Below, piece by piece: positions 1-9,553 of a stretch of DNA of 64,000 nucleotides. Within the stretch, counting starts at the first letter, position 1, and each line of letters opens with the position of its first letter. Source of the DNA: Trueperella abortisuis (GTDB lineage Bacteria; Actinomycetota; Actinomycetes; Actinomycetales; Actinomycetaceae); the NCBI RefSeq assembly GCF_030811095.1, contig NZ_JAUSQL010000001.1, positions 1,860,001-1,924,000 on the forward strand, written 5' to 3'. Made by a program: the position numbers and the translations under genes. The notes under the pieces are model-generated. The model made no database searches. It saw only the letters and a list, made by a program, of their open reading frames with translations, and was not told the origin of the DNA.

Positions 1-215
1 TCCCCGCCAAGCTCGACGATCTCCTTCGCCTCGCTCAGGTCCGTGGACGCGGAAAGCCAGTGCTCGTAGCGGGAGACGACGCGGCGCAGTTCGGCATAGC
101 GACGCCCCAGCTTGCGCAACTTCTCAGGCTTGGCCAGCACCTCCGCAGAGGCCATCTGCTTTTCGATGTCGTGGTACTCTTCGGCCGCGGCCTGCGCGGC
201 AGGGAACTCACTCAT
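1..215 (-). CDS. prfA: Peptide chain release factor 1, 5' end only
   Basis: The first 71 codons are present, starting with ATG at 215 and running off the left edge. The protein begins MSEFPAAQAAAEEYHDIEKQ and continues into the helical N-terminal domain (LRKLGRRYAELRRVVSRYEH) that resembles the start of RF1. RF1 releases the finished peptide at UAA and UAG codons. Placement downstream of rho and rpmE on the same strand is the usual actinobacterial order. The GGQ catalytic and PxT recognition motifs lie outside the window, so RF1 rather than RF2 rests on the N-terminus and the neighbourhood. Confidence 0.85.
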   Translation of the reverse strand, partial: MSEFPAAQAAAEEYHDIEKQMASAEVLAKPEKLRKLGRRYAELRRVVSRYEHWLSASTDLSEAKEIVELGG

Positions 216-256
216 TATTCTTCACTCTCAACGCATTCGAAGCCGATAAAAGCCAA

Positions 257-284
257 CGCCGGTACAGATAACACTGTACCGGCG
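257..284 (-). terminator. Hairpin terminator after rpmE
   Basis: A perfect 11-bp inverted repeat (257-267 with 274-284) has a 6-nt loop. On the minus strand it is followed by a T-rich stretch (TTGGCTTTTATC). It lies between the rpmE stop and the prfA start, so part of the rpmE transcripts may end here and prfA may depend on readthrough or its own promoter. Confidence 0.7.
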
Positions 285-297
285 CTGTAAAGCTCAG

Positions 298-510
298 TTA
301 CTTGGTGCGCTTGCCGTAGCGAGCCTCGAAGCGGGCCACGCGGCCGCCGGTGTCGAGGATCTTCTGCTTGCCCGTGTAGAACGGGTGGCATGCGCTGCAC
401 ACCTCAACGCGTAGCGAGCCGCCCGGGATAGTCGAACGGGTCTCGAACTCGTTGCCGCAGGTGCAGGTGACGTGAATGTCGTGGTAGTCGGGGTGGATAC
501 CCTGCTTCAT
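298..510 (-). CDS. rpmE: 50S ribosomal protein L31, zinc-binding form
   Basis: The 70-residue product has the normal L31 length. Four cysteines (C16, C18, C38, C41, in TCTCG and [10 protein letters not shown]) form the zinc site that defines the C+ type of L31, which bridges the ribosomal subunits. In many actinobacteria a zinc-free paralogue replaces it under zinc starvation; none is seen in this window. The gene sits between rho and prfA on the same strand and ends just before a strong hairpin. The start is ATG with a GGAGAAAG ribosome binding site. Confidence 0.95.
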   Translation of the reverse strand: MKQGIHPDYHDIHVTCTCGNEFETRSTIPGGSLRVEVCSACHPFYTGKQKILDTGGRVARFEARYGKRTK

Positions 511-608
511 TTCTTTCTCCTTGGATCGTTTGGTGCCCTGGGTCCGGCGAGCCGGTGAACCAGAAGCCGACGGTCAATTTAACCACAGAGTGCTAGGGTG
601 CGGGTAGT

Positions 609-642
609 GGCCGGCGGTGCCCCGTTGGTCACACCGCCGGCC
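609..642 (-). terminator. GC-rich hairpin between rho and rpmE
   Basis: A perfect 11-bp stem (609-619 with 632-642) lies immediately after the rho stop codon. There is no U-tract on the minus side, so it would be a tail-less terminator of the kind often proposed in GC-rich actinobacteria, or simply a 3'-end stabiliser for rho mRNA. Confidence 0.5.
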
Positions 643-648
643 GTGCCC

Positions 649-2397
649 CTACTCCGCGTTTTGCATGCCGCGCACGATCGACATGAGGAACTCTCCGTTC
701 GACTCCGTCTTGCGCATGCGGCCCAGCACGTAGTCCGAGGCCTCCTGCAGGTCGAGCGTGCCCAGCGCGCGGCGCAGGTGCCACACGATCTTGAGCTCCT
801 CCGGGCTGAACAGCAGCTCCTCGCGGCGCGTGCCGGAGGCATTGAGGTCCACCGCGGGGAAGATGCGCCGGTCGGCGAGCTGGCGCGAGAGGCGCAGCTC
901 CATGTTGCCCGTGCCCTTGAACTCCTCGAAGATGACCTCGTCCATCTTCGAGCCCGTCTCCACCAGCGCGGAGGCGATGATGGTCAGCGAGCCGCCGTTT
1001 TCGATGTTGCGCGCCGCGCCGAAGAACTTCTTGGGCGGGTAGAGCGCGCCGGCGTCCACGCCGCCGGAGAGGATGCGACCCGAGGCGGGGGCGGCCAGGT
1101 TGTAGGCACGCCCGAGGCGGGTGAGCGAGTCAAGGAGAATGACGACGTCCTGGCCGAGCTCGACCAGGCGCTTGGCCCGCTCAACCGCCAGCTCGGCCAC
1201 GATCGTGTGGTCGGAGGCCGGACGATCGAAGGTGGAGGCGATAACCTCGCCCTTGACCAGGCGCTGCATGTCCGTCACTTCCTCGGGGCGCTCATCCACG
1301 AGCACCACCATGAGGTGGACGTCCGGGTTGTTGTTCGCGATCGCCATCGCGATCTGCTGCATGACCACCGTCTTGCCCGCCTTGGGCGGGGAGACGATAA
1401 GGCCGCGCTGGCCCTTGCCGATCGGGGCCACGAGGTCGATGACGCGGGTGGTCAGCGCCTTCTGCGTGGTTTCCATGCGCAGCATCTCGTTCGGGTAGAG
1501 CGGGGTGAGCTTGTTGAACTCGGGCCGCTCGCGCGCCTCCTCGGGGTCCATGCCGTTGATGGCCGTGACCTCCACAAGGGGGTTGAACTTGTGCTGGCGG
1601 CCGCGGCGGTTGCCCGCCGCCGACGCGTCGCGCACCGCGCCCTGAATCGCGTCGCCCCGGCGCAGGCCGTAGCGGCGGATCATCTGGGAGGAGACGTAGG
1701 CGTCATTCTTGCCGGGCAGGTAGCCGCCGGTGCGCAGGTAGTTGTTGTTCCCGTCGACGTCGAGGATGCCGGCGACCGGGATGAACACCTCACCCGACTC
1801 GAAGTCCTCCTCGCGGTCGTTGCGATCGCGGTCGTTGCGGTCATGGCGCTCGCTACGCTCGTTACGATCCTGCTCGTGCTCGCCGCGGTTGCGGTTGCGC
1901 TCACCGCGGTTGCGGTTACGCTGACGGCGGCCGCGACGGTTGCGCGAGTCATCATCGGCGTGCTCCTCGGCACGACGCTCGGCTGCCTCGCCCAGCGCCT
2001 CAAGCGCCGCCTTCTTCTCGTCTTGGCTCAATTCTTTGGCCGGGCGGCCCTTGACCGGCGGAAGGTCGAGGCGTGCGCTCGGATCGCCGTGCTGGTTGAC
2101 GGTAGCGTCCTTCTCGGGGGTGTTCTTCGCCGTCTTAGCGCGGCGCGCCGGCGTACGGGTGGCTGCCTCGGCAGCCGGCGTGTCAGCACTGCCCGTGGCG
2201 GTGGCCGTCTTCGCGGAGGCCGGGGCGCTCTTCGCCTGCGCGCGAGCGGCGGTGCGCGCCTCGCGGATGGCGGTGATGTAGTCGTTGCGGCGGGACTTGG
2301 GCGGCAACTGTAGGCCCATGAAGGCCGCCAACTCTTTCAGGTCGGCAAGGCGCATCGTCGATATCGGGCCTGTGGGTGGCGTTGGGTTTTCGCTCAC
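649..2397 (-). CDS. rho: Transcription termination factor Rho
   Basis: Rho is a hexameric RNA-dependent ATPase/translocase that ends transcription. I place the start at GTG 2397 because AGGAAGGA sits 6 nt upstream; an ATG lies 27 nt further upstream without a comparable site. The product has 582 residues. In order: an N-terminal Rho-N-like helical segment (MRLADLKELAAFMGL), a long low-complexity insert rich in Arg, Asn and Asp (about residues 152-196) typical of actinobacterial Rho, the OB-fold RNA-binding domain (GEVFIPVAGILDVDG), and the ATPase core with Walker A VSPPKAGKT and DLVAPIGKGQRG. The insert is encoded by imperfect DNA repeats near 1800-1930. Confidence 0.96.
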   Translation of the reverse strand: MSENPTPPTGPISTMRLADLKELAAFMGLQLPPKSRRNDYITAIREARTAARAQAKSAPASAKTATATGSADTPAAEAATRTPARRAKTAKNTPEKDATVNQHGDPSARLDLPPVKGRPAKELSQDEKKAALEALGEAAERRAEEHADDDSRNRRGRRQRNRNRGERNRNRGEHEQDRNERSERHDRNDRDRNDREEDFESGEVFIPVAGILDVDGNNNYLRTGGYLPGKNDAYVSSQMIRRYGLRRGDAIQGAVRDASAAGNRRGRQHKFNPLVEVTAINGMDPEEARERPEFNKLTPLYPNEMLRMETTQKALTTRVIDLVAPIGKGQRGLIVSPPKAGKTVVMQQIAMAIANNNPDVHLMVVLVDERPEEVTDMQRLVKGEVIASTFDRPASDHTIVAELAVERAKRLVELGQDVVILLDSLTRLGRAYNLAAPASGRILSGGVDAGALYPPKKFFGAARNIENGGSLTIIASALVETGSKMDEVIFEEFKGTGNMELRLSRQLADRRIFPAVDLNASGTRREELLFSPEELKIVWHLRRALGTLDLQEASDYVLGRMRKTESNGEFLMSIVRGMQNAE

Positions 2398-2574
2398 GAG
2401 GTTCCTTCCTCGGATCCGGGACAAAGCCGGAGATCACTGGGTTAATGTTCCGCACGACGGCGCAAAGCGCTCGAATCATGTGCGTGCGGTGCGGGCCTCG
2501 GGGGCCTCGCTGACGCGGCTAACAGCCAATCACGTCAGCTGACAGTTTACACGCGCCGAACCACTTTGGGAAAT

Positions 2575-3468
2575 CTAGCGCCCCAAAATGTGAGCACCGG
2601 CAACCTGCTTCGAATCCACCGTGCGGAATCCCCGCTGTGCGAGAATGCTCGCCATCGCTGGCGCCACCTGCGCAAACACCAGAATGGTGGGGCCGGCTCC
2701 GCTAATGACGGCGGGCCAGCCCGCCTCGCGTAGCGCGGAAAGCATCGCGGCCGTGTGGGGCATCGAGTCGGCGCGGTAGCCCTGGTGGATCCGGTCCTCC
2801 GTGGCGGCAAACAGCAGAGCCGGTTCGCTGGCGAGCGCGTGGGTCAGTAACGCGGCGCGCCCGGCGTTGAAGGCGGCGTCGGCATGCGGGACGGTGGGCG
2901 GCAGGACGGCGCGCGCCGTCGTCGTCGGCAACACCTCGTGCGGCACCAACAGCGTGGTCTTGACCTGGGGAGAAACCTCAAGCCGGGTCGTGCGGTAGTG
3001 CTCACCCTCGGCCCAGGACAGGGTGGCACCGCCATAGATCGCAGGCGCGGCGTTGTCCGGGTGACCCTCGTACGTGGCCGCGATGTCGAGGACGCGCTCG
3101 AGCGTGAAGTCCGCCGGCGTTCCCAACATCTCCCGCACAAGCATGACGCCCGCCACGATCGCCGCGGCCGAGGAACCCATCCCCTTGCCATGCGGGATAG
3201 AGTTTCGGCACACGAGCTCGATGCCCGCCGCGGGCGCACCCACCCACTCAAAGGTCTCGCGCATGACACGGATGATGAGGTGGGAGTCGTCCTTCGGGAG
3301 CGTATCGTGCCCCTCGCCCACCACGAGCACCTTCGACGGGCCCGTCGTCAGCGTGGCCGAGACCTCGTCCCACACGTCGTGAGCCATGCCCATCGAGTCA
3401 AAGCCCGGACCGAGGTTTCCCGAGGACGCCGGCACCCGCACCCGCGCCGTATCCTTGACAATCCTCAT
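2575..3468 (-). CDS. thrB: Homoserine kinase
   Basis: Homoserine kinase phosphorylates L-homoserine for threonine synthesis. The 297-residue protein is a normal-length GHMP kinase. It shows the N-terminal [16 protein letters not shown] motif and the ATP-binding loop [12 protein letters not shown] (about residues 92-103); the third GHMP motif reads [12 protein letters not shown] near the C-terminus. Its start overlaps the thrC stop by 4 bp (ATGA), so the two are translationally coupled. A 177-bp gap separates it from rho, which probably has its own promoter there. Confidence 0.95.
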   Translation of the reverse strand: MRIVKDTARVRVPASSGNLGPGFDSMGMAHDVWDEVSATLTTGPSKVLVVGEGHDTLPKDDSHLIIRVMRETFEWVGAPAAGIELVCRNSIPHGKGMGSSAAAIVAGVMLVREMLGTPADFTLERVLDIAATYEGHPDNAAPAIYGGATLSWAEGEHYRTTRLEVSPQVKTTLLVPHEVLPTTTARAVLPPTVPHADAAFNAGRAALLTHALASEPALLFAATEDRIHQGYRADSMPHTAAMLSALREAGWPAVISGAGPTILVFAQVAPAMASILAQRGFRTVDSKQVAGAHILGR

Positions 3469-4568
3469 GACAGCCCCAGGACCCGGGCGGCGGCCTGCGT
3501 GGTCGGCTCAATCGGCGTCAAGTCGAGTTCCATATCGCCCAGCGCCGTGGCGGTGTCCTTCAGGCCGTTGCCCGTCACCGTGCACACGATCTTCGCACCG
3601 TGAGGCACCTTGCCCTGCTCACCGGCCTGAAGGAGCCCGGCCACCGACGCCGCCGAGGCCGGCTCCACGAACACGCCCACCTCGGCGGCGAGGATCTTCT
3701 GCGCCGCCAGAATCTGTTCGTCATGCACGCGGTCGATCCAGCCACGCGAGTCGTCGCGGGCGGCCTCGGCGTACTTCCACGACGCCGGATTGCCGATCCG
3801 GATGGCGGTGGCGATCGTCTCGGGCTGGTCAACCACGTGCCCGAGCACCAGCGGCGCAGCCCCCCACGCCTGCACTCCCCACATCTGCGGCACCTTCGTG
3901 GCCACCGCCTCCATGTGGAGGGCGGAATCGTCGAGCGAGGCAAGGGTGGTGCGGCCCGCGTATTCGTTGTAGCCCATCCAGTAGGCCGTGATGTTGCCGG
4001 CGTTGCCCACGGGCAGCACGTGGATGTCTGGGGCGTCGCCGAGCTCATCCACGATCTCGAAGGCAGCTGTCTTCTGCCCCTGAAGGCGGTAAGGGTTAAC
4101 CGAGTTGACGAGCGCCACCGGGTGGGCGTCCGTCAGCTCGCGGACAATGGTCAGGCAGTCGTCGAAGTTGCCGTCCACCGCCACGAGGCGGGCGCCATGG
4201 ACGATCGCCTGGGCGAGCTTTCCCGCGGCGATCTTGCCCGCCGGCAGGATGACGGCGCACTGCAAGCCGGCCGCCACCGCGTAGGCGGCGGCGGAGGCCG
4301 AGGTGTTGCCGGTGGAGGCACAGGCCACCACTTCCACGCCCGTCTGCAACACCTGCGAGATCGCGGTGGTCATGCCGCGGTCCTTAAACGATCCGGTAGG
4401 GTTGGCGCCCTCAACCTTGACGTATACCTCGGCGTCCAGCCTCTCCGACAGCGCCCTCGCGTAGACGAGCGGCGTGCCGCCCTCCTTGAGCGTGACCACC
4501 GGATCCGACTCCGCAAAGGGTAGCCGCTCACGGTATTCGCCAATGAGGCCTTGCCACTGATGAGCCAT
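3465..4568 (-). CDS. thrC: Threonine synthase
   Basis: This PLP enzyme converts O-phosphohomoserine to threonine. The 367-residue length fits the shorter threonine synthases. The PLP lysine is in TGSFKDRGM (about K62) and the phosphate-binding loop is [11 protein letters not shown]. The gene is squeezed between hom (1-bp overlap at 4568) and thrB (4-bp overlap), giving the compact hom-thrC-thrB operon typical of actinobacteria. Confidence 0.96.
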   Translation of the reverse strand: MAHQWQGLIGEYRERLPFAESDPVVTLKEGGTPLVYARALSERLDAEVYVKVEGANPTGSFKDRGMTTAISQVLQTGVEVVACASTGNTSASAAAYAVAAGLQCAVILPAGKIAAGKLAQAIVHGARLVAVDGNFDDCLTIVRELTDAHPVALVNSVNPYRLQGQKTAAFEIVDELGDAPDIHVLPVGNAGNITAYWMGYNEYAGRTTLASLDDSALHMEAVATKVPQMWGVQAWGAAPLVLGHVVDQPETIATAIRIGNPASWKYAEAARDDSRGWIDRVHDEQILAAQKILAAEVGVFVEPASAASVAGLLQAGEQGKVPHGAKIVCTVTGNGLKDTATALGDMELDLTPIEPTTQAAARVLGLS

Positions 4569-5845
4569 TATTCGTCCTCCACCCGAAACACGCGCACCAC
4601 CTCGTGCACGTCGTCGATCTTTCCTACAGCCTCGATGGTAGCCGCCATGTGAGCAGCCGTGGCCGAATGGGTGGTGATCGCGAGCGCCGCCACCCCCGGC
4701 TCCTCGTCTTCCTCTTGGTTGACCGCGCGGATCGACACTCCCGCCGTCGCAAACGCCTCCGTCACCTCGGCCAAGACGCCCACGATATCGGCCACCCGCA
4801 GCCGCACGAAATACCGTGAGACAGATTCGTCCGCATCCATGAACTCGGAGTGGCCAAGCACGATCTCCTGCGGGGCACGCCCGCCGAGCACCTTCTTCGC
4901 CGCGGCGGCGACGACGTCGGAGAGCACCGCCGACGCCGTCGGGGCGCCGCCCGCTCCCCTACCGTAGAACATGAGCCGGCCCGCCGCCTCGGCCTCGATC
5001 ACCACCGCATTGAAGGAGCCGCCGATGGAGGCCAGCGGGTGGGACAGCGGCACGAGCGAGGGCGCCACGCGCGTCTCGATTTTGCCACCCGCCTGCGCGG
5101 CGGTGGCCACCAGCTTGATAACGTAGCCGTTCTTGCTCGCCGCGGCGATGTCCTCGGCCGTGATCGAGCGGATGCCCTCCACGTCGACGTCGGCGAGCGA
5201 GACCCGCTTGTGGAAGGCGAGGGAGGCGAGGATCGCGATCTTCGCAGCGGCGTCGAAGCCGTCGACGTCGGCGCTCGGGTCAGACTCGGCGTACCCAAGG
5301 TCCTGGGCGGTGGCGAGGACCTCGTCGAACGAGAGGCCCTTGGTGGTCATTTCGTCGAGGATGTAGTTCGTGGTGCCGTTGAGGATGGCCTTGATCGCCT
5401 TGACCGTATCTCCGGCGAGCGACTCACGCACCGCGTAGACCACCGGCACGGCACCAGCCACGGCCGCCTCGTAATAGAGGTCGACCCGCTTGTCCTTCGC
5501 CAGGTCATACAACTCGGGGCCGTGCTCGGCAAGTAGCGCCTTGTTGCCCGTGACCACCGACGCGCCCGACTCAAGGGCGTGGCGGATGAGCGTGCGCGGG
5601 GGCTCGATGCCGCCAATGAGTTCGATGACGACGTCGGCCCGCTCGATGAGGCCAATCGAATCGGTGGTGAGCAGGCCACGGTCGATCGCCGGGTCTCGCT
5701 GGGCGCCAAGGTTGGACACCGCGATTCCGATCAGTTCGAGGTCGGCCCCCGCACGCGCCGAAAGCAGCGCGTTGTTTTCCTGGAGCAGGCGTGCCACCTG
5801 GGTTCCGACGGTTCCGCAACCCAGGAGCGCAATCTTGATACTCAT
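4568..5845 (-). CDS. hom: Homoserine dehydrogenase
   Basis: The enzyme reduces aspartate semialdehyde to homoserine with NAD(P)H. I start it at ATG 5845 ([14 protein letters not shown]), which has AAAGGA 6 nt upstream; the ATG-like codon 15 nt further upstream lacks a site. The 425 residues comprise a Rossmann domain with GCGTVG, the catalytic core with [10 protein letters not shown], and a C-terminal ACT domain ([20 protein letters not shown]). The ACT domain is the usual site of threonine feedback inhibition in this family. It follows lysA after a 14-bp gap. Confidence 0.96.
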   Translation of the reverse strand: MSIKIALLGCGTVGTQVARLLQENNALLSARAGADLELIGIAVSNLGAQRDPAIDRGLLTTDSIGLIERADVVIELIGGIEPPRTLIRHALESGASVVTGNKALLAEHGPELYDLAKDKRVDLYYEAAVAGAVPVVYAVRESLAGDTVKAIKAILNGTTNYILDEMTTKGLSFDEVLATAQDLGYAESDPSADVDGFDAAAKIAILASLAFHKRVSLADVDVEGIRSITAEDIAAASKNGYVIKLVATAAQAGGKIETRVAPSLVPLSHPLASIGGSFNAVVIEAEAAGRLMFYGRGAGGAPTASAVLSDVVAAAAKKVLGGRAPQEIVLGHSEFMDADESVSRYFVRLRVADIVGVLAEVTEAFATAGVSIRAVNQEEDEEPGVAALAITTHSATAAHMAATIEAVGKIDDVHEVVRVFRVEDE

Positions 5846-5859
5846 CTCGTCCTTTCGCA

Positions 5860-7215
5860 CTAGCCCACGTCGAGGGCAAGCTGATCCTCGATTGTCTCAC
5901 GGCGAAGAATGAGCCTGCAGTGCCCGTCTCGTACTGAGACGACGCCGGGGCGCGCCAGCATGTTGTAGTTCGATCCCATCGAACGCCCGTAGGCCCCGGT
6001 CACGGGAACGGCCAGCAGGTCCCCGGCATAAAGCGGGGCCAGGGCGACGTCGTGCACCACGATGTCCCCCGACTCGCAGTGCTTGCCGACGACGCGGCAA
6101 CGCGCCTCCTCGCCCTCGGCCAGCCTGCCCGCCACGGTTGCCGTGTACTGCGCTCCGTAGAGTGCGGGGCGCAGGTTATCGGACATGCCGCCGTCCACGG
6201 AGACGTAACGGCGCGGGCCGGAATCGGTGGCCACGTCCTTGATCGTGCCGACCGTGTAGAGCGTCATCATCGCGGGGGCCACGATCGAACGGCCGGGCTC
6301 GATCGACACGCGCGGCGGGCGCAACCCGGTTTCGGCGACGTGGGCGCTCACGGCCTCAGCCAGCACCCAGGCGAAGGCTTCGGGGGCGGGCGGTGCGGCG
6401 TCGGCGGCGGTGTAGCGCACGCCGTATCCCCCGCCGAGGTCCACCTCGGGAATGTCGATGCCCTCCGAGTTCGCCCACGCCCGCACGTCAAGCACGGCCT
6501 TCGCGGCCTGGGCGAAGCCGTCAGTGGAAAGGATCTGGGAACCGATGTGGGAGTGTAAGCCGAGCAGCTCCAGGCCGTCGGTGGCGGCGATGCGGGCGAT
6601 GGCCTCCTGTGCGGCGCCCGTCGTGACCGACAGCCCAAACTTCTGATCCTCGTGCGCGGTCTGGATGAAATCGTGGCCGCCGGCGTGGATGCCCGTGGTC
6701 AGGCGCACGTACACCGGCGCGAGAACGCCGGCCGCCCGCGCAATTCGAGCCACCTGCTCGATCTCGGGCAGGGAATCGACAACCACGTGGGCTGCCCCGC
6801 ACTCGAGTGCGAGCGCTATCTCCGCGTCCGACTTGTTGTTCCCGTGCAGGCCGATCCGGTCTCCCGGCACCCCGGCCGCGAGCGCCGTGCGCATCTCACC
6901 CTCGGAGGCCGAGTCGATGTTAAGCCCCTCCTCCGTCATCCAGCGGGCGACCGCCTTGGAGAGGAAGGCTTTGCCGGCGTAGTAGACGTCGGCGCCGGCA
7001 AGCGGAGCGAAGGCAGCCTCCATCGCCGTCTTCCAGGCTCGCGCCCGCCCGCGCATGTCGTCCTCATCCAAAATGTAGGTGGGGGTACCGAACTCTTGGG
7101 CGATCCGCGTGACGGGCACGCCAGCCACGGCCAGCTCGCCGGAGTCGGTGCGTGCGGTGTTGACGGACCACACCCCATCCGGGCGACCGGTCGGCTCTGG
7201 TGCGCGGGTTGCCAC
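5860..7215 (-). CDS. lysA: Diaminopimelate decarboxylase
   Basis: This fold-III PLP enzyme makes lysine from meso-diaminopimelate. GTG 7215 is the likely start because the argS stop codon is only 2 bp away and GGAGAGGA overlaps the argS end; longer in-frame readings would run inside argS. The 451-residue product has the PLP lysine in YAGKAFLSK, HSHIGSQI, the GGGYG phosphate loop, EPGRS, and the substrate-binding CESGD motif. It shares the operon with argS upstream and hom downstream. Confidence 0.95.
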   Translation of the reverse strand: MATRAPEPTGRPDGVWSVNTARTDSGELAVAGVPVTRIAQEFGTPTYILDEDDMRGRARAWKTAMEAAFAPLAGADVYYAGKAFLSKAVARWMTEEGLNIDSASEGEMRTALAAGVPGDRIGLHGNNKSDAEIALALECGAAHVVVDSLPEIEQVARIARAAGVLAPVYVRLTTGIHAGGHDFIQTAHEDQKFGLSVTTGAAQEAIARIAATDGLELLGLHSHIGSQILSTDGFAQAAKAVLDVRAWANSEGIDIPEVDLGGGYGVRYTAADAAPPAPEAFAWVLAEAVSAHVAETGLRPPRVSIEPGRSIVAPAMMTLYTVGTIKDVATDSGPRRYVSVDGGMSDNLRPALYGAQYTATVAGRLAEGEEARCRVVGKHCESGDIVVHDVALAPLYAGDLLAVPVTGAYGRSMGSNYNMLARPGVVSVRDGHCRLILRRETIEDQLALDVG

Positions 7216-7217
7216 GG

Positions 7218-8897
7218 TTACATCCTCTCCGGAGCGCTCACGCCGAGCAGGCCCAAGCCGTTGCGGAGCACCTGGCCGGCGGCGTCGTTGAGCCACAGGC
7301 GAGCCTCGTGGACGGGGCTGACCGGATCGTCCCCGCGCGGGGTGACGCGCGAGGCGCCGTACCACGAATGGTACTTGCCCGCGAGCTCCTCCAGGTAGCG
7401 GGCCACACGGTGCGGCTCGCGCAGCTCGGCCGCCTGCGCCACGATCACCGGGTACTGGGCGAGGGTGGCCAGCAGCTCCTCGTCGGCCTGCCCGTCCAGG
7501 AGAGCCGGGTCGAATGCGTCGCGTCGCACGCCGTGCTCGGCCGCGTTGCGGTCAACGTTGCAGGTGCGCGCGTGCGCGTACTGGACGTAGTAAACGGGGT
7601 TCTCGTTCGTGTTGGAGGTGATCAGGCCCAGGTCGATCTCGAGCGGGGAATCCATCGCGGCGCGCACCAGGGAGTAGCGTGCAGCGTCGACGCCGGCGGC
7701 CTCCACCAGGTCGCTGAGCACCACGATCGTGCCGGCGCGCTTAGACATCTTCACCGGCTGCCCATCCCGCACCAGGCTGACCAGCTGGCCGATGAGGATC
7801 TCAAGGTTCTCTCCCTGCCCGGCGGTGTCACCGAAGGCGCGGGCCATCGCGTACATGCGCCCGATGTAGCCGTGGTGGTCGGCGCCCAGCATGATGACCA
7901 CGTGGTCCGCCCCGCGCTTGCGCTTGTCGAGGTAGTAGGCGATGTCACCCGCGAAGTAGGCCGCATCGCCGTCGGACTTAATAATCACGCGATCCTTGTC
8001 GTCCCCGAAGTCCGTGGTGCGGATCCAGGTGGCGCCGTCTGCCTCGAAGATCACGCCCTGCTCGCGCAGGCGCGCGATGGCCGCGTCCACCGCACCAGAC
8101 TCGTGCAGGGAATCCTCGTGGAAGTACACGTCGAATTCCACACGGAAGTCACCCATCTCTGCCTTGATCGCGGCAAACATGAGGTTGACGCCGCGTTCGC
8201 GGAAGATTTCACGCGCCTCGGCGTCGGGAAGGCCCGTCGGATCCGGGCGACCCGCCGCGAGCTCGCCGGCGATGACCTGTTGGGCGATGTCGGCGATGTA
8301 CTGGCCCCCGTACCCGTCCTGCGGCGCCTCTTCGCCGCGGGCGCGGGCGAGCAATGACGCCGAGAAGCGGTCGATCTGGGCGCCGTGATCGTTGAAATAG
8401 TATTCGCGCACCACATCGGCGCCGTTCGCCTTCAGGATGCGCGAGAGCGAATCACCCACGGCCGCCCAGCGCGCGCCGCCCACGTGGATCGGGCCGGTGG
8501 GGTTGGCGGAGACGTATTCGAGATTGACGGTCGACCCTGCTAGCGCCTTCCCTGTCCCGTAGGAATCCCCCGCCTCCACGATCGTGCGAGCAAGCTCACC
8601 CGCGGCCGCCGCGTTGAGCGTGATGTTCATAAAACCCGGGCCCGCGATGTCCACGCCCGCGATCGCCTGCGCGCCCACTATCCTGGCCTTGAGGAGCTCC
8701 GCGAGCGCACGCGGGTTCGTGCCCGCCTTCTTGGCCAGCTGCAAAGCGACGTTCGTGGCCCAATCGCCATGTTCGCGGCTGCGCGGGCGCTCCACCTTCA
8801 CGTCCGGTAGCTCGGCCGGATCTAGGTTGACTTCGCCGGCAGCAATCGCCTGCTCGAGAGAGGCGCGGATAAGGGCAGCAAGTTCTTCAGGAGTCAT
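7218..8897 (-). CDS. argS: Arginyl-tRNA synthetase
   Basis: This class I synthetase charges tRNA-Arg and here has 559 residues. The HIGH-type signature is [13 protein letters not shown] and the KMSKS-type loop is KMSKRAG. The C-terminal DALR anticodon-binding domain is recognisable around [12 protein letters not shown] and [12 protein letters not shown]. It is the first gene of the minus-strand amino-acid operon. It is divergent from the tRNA-Arg(CCG) gene 97 bp away, an apt neighbour for this enzyme. Confidence 0.97.
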   Translation of the reverse strand: MTPEELAALIRASLEQAIAAGEVNLDPAELPDVKVERPRSREHGDWATNVALQLAKKAGTNPRALAELLKARIVGAQAIAGVDIAGPGFMNITLNAAAAGELARTIVEAGDSYGTGKALAGSTVNLEYVSANPTGPIHVGGARWAAVGDSLSRILKANGADVVREYYFNDHGAQIDRFSASLLARARGEEAPQDGYGGQYIADIAQQVIAGELAAGRPDPTGLPDAEAREIFRERGVNLMFAAIKAEMGDFRVEFDVYFHEDSLHESGAVDAAIARLREQGVIFEADGATWIRTTDFGDDKDRVIIKSDGDAAYFAGDIAYYLDKRKRGADHVVIMLGADHHGYIGRMYAMARAFGDTAGQGENLEILIGQLVSLVRDGQPVKMSKRAGTIVVLSDLVEAAGVDAARYSLVRAAMDSPLEIDLGLITSNTNENPVYYVQYAHARTCNVDRNAAEHGVRRDAFDPALLDGQADEELLATLAQYPVIVAQAAELREPHRVARYLEELAGKYHSWYGASRVTPRGDDPVSPVHEARLWLNDAAGQVLRNGLGLLGVSAPERM

Positions 8898-8994
8898 GCA
8901 CCAAGCATACCGGCGCCCGGCGGAGCGCCCAATTTGGTATCACCGCACGATTCGATTCTGCGCGCTTGGCGGTGTTAGACTGACGAATCGCCGG

Positions 8995-9070
8995 GCCCCG
9001 ATAGCTCAGGGGATAGAGCGTCTGCCTCCGGAGCAGAAGGCCGCAGGTTCGAATCCTGTTCGGGGCACCA
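8995..9070 (+). tRNA. tRNA-Arg (anticodon CCG)
   Basis: The gene folds as a normal cloverleaf. The 7-bp acceptor stem pairs 8995-9001 with 9060-9066, the D arm is GCTCAGGGGATAGAGC, the anticodon stem is TCTGC/GCAGA with loop CTCCGGA (U33, anticodon CCG reading CGG), and the T arm contains GGTTCGAATCC. Discriminator A9067 is followed by an encoded CCA (9068-9070). The 3' half from 9021 is the attachment core of the prophage. Integration leaves this copy intact, and a 3' fragment is duplicated at the far end. Confidence 0.97.
9021..9068 (+). repeat. attL: attL core of the prophage
   Basis: This 48-bp stretch, from the anticodon stem to the first C of the CCA of tRNA-Arg, recurs without mismatch at 48970-49017. 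A repeat of tRNA 3'-half sequence flanking a region with an integrase at one end is the classic footprint of site-specific integration. The flanking bases differ (G9020 versus C48969; C9069 versus T49018), so the repeat boundaries are clear. Confidence 0.95.
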
Positions 9071-9130
9071 CGTGAAAACGCGGACTAGCAACGAAACCCG
9101 ACAATCACCACGTAGGTGTGCGTACGCTAG

Positions 9131-9153
9131 GTGTAGCCATTAGTGTAGCCATT
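9131..9153 (+). promoter_or_regulatory. Putative integrase arm-type sites, attL side
   Basis: Two copies of GTGTAGCCATT (9131-9141 and 9143-9153) sit one base apart, 63 bp inside the attL core. The same tandem pair with the same spacing occurs at the other end (48867-48889). Tyrosine integrases with an N-terminal arm-binding domain use such repeats on both arms, so this is the best candidate for the P or P' arm. Confidence 0.7.
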
Positions 9154-9251
9154 CCCTTTTCCCGCGGCGCTATCCAGTGGCCTATACACGATCAGCGTGC
9201 CGCCGAAGCGGCTTTCCGGGAAGTCTACGGAAACTAGCCCACACAAGAAAA

Positions 9252-9292
9252 GCGCCCCACCCGCTACCCAGAAAAGGTAGTAGGTGGGGCGC
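9252..9292 (-). terminator. Terminator of the prophage late operon
   Basis: A perfect 10-bp stem (9252-9261 with 9283-9292) has extra pairing toward the loop. On the minus strand it is followed by TTTTCTT. It stands just after the holin stop codon, where the long late transcript should end, and protects the attL/tRNA region from readthrough. Confidence 0.85.
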
Positions 9293-9316
9293 AAATCATA
9301 TCAGGATGACAGCTGC

Positions 9317-9553
9317 CTAAAACTCCAGCCCGGAATAGCCTACCGGCTCGTCCGGCGCGTCCTGCGGCACCTTCGTCGGCCGGTACACGGACGCTAGTGC
9401 GGCCGAGTTGAGTCCGAGCACGGCGGCGATGAGGTTGAGGATCTGCGTGTCGAGTCCGTCGACGATCACGCCAAGTGCGACCAGTAGTGCGATGAGTGCG
9501 ACTGAGACGCCGTAAATCCACGAGCGTACTTTCGGTGTGAGAATAGTACTCAT
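9317..9553 (-). CDS. Small two-helix membrane protein, probable holin
   Basis: The 78-residue product has one long hydrophobic segment (WIYGVSVALIALLVALGVIV), a short polar turn, then a second apolar stretch (ILNLIAAVLGL), and a polar, acidic C-terminus. Size, topology and position right after the endolysin gene fit a phage holin that permeabilises the membrane for lysis. The start is ATG with AAAAGGAG upstream. The family is inferred from topology and context; no unique motif exists. Confidence 0.75.
   Translation of the reverse strand: MSTILTPKVRSWIYGVSVALIALLVALGVIVDGLDTQILNLIAAVLGLNSAALASVYRPTKVPQDAPDEPVGYSGLEF

Noticed and set aside
598..2313. Long plus-strand open frame opposite rho
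   Set aside because: It is the complement of the GC-rich rho gene and encodes His/Arg/Val-rich low-complexity sequence with no domain; rho is clearly the real gene.
7200..8357. Long plus-strand open frame opposite argS
   Set aside because: It mirrors the argS codons; the minus-strand HIGH and KMSKS motifs prove the real frame.
8951..8981. Promoter-like TTCGAT/TTAGAC in front of tRNA-Arg
   Set aside because: A promoter must exist here, but both boxes match consensus poorly and the spacing is ambiguous, so no site is annotated.
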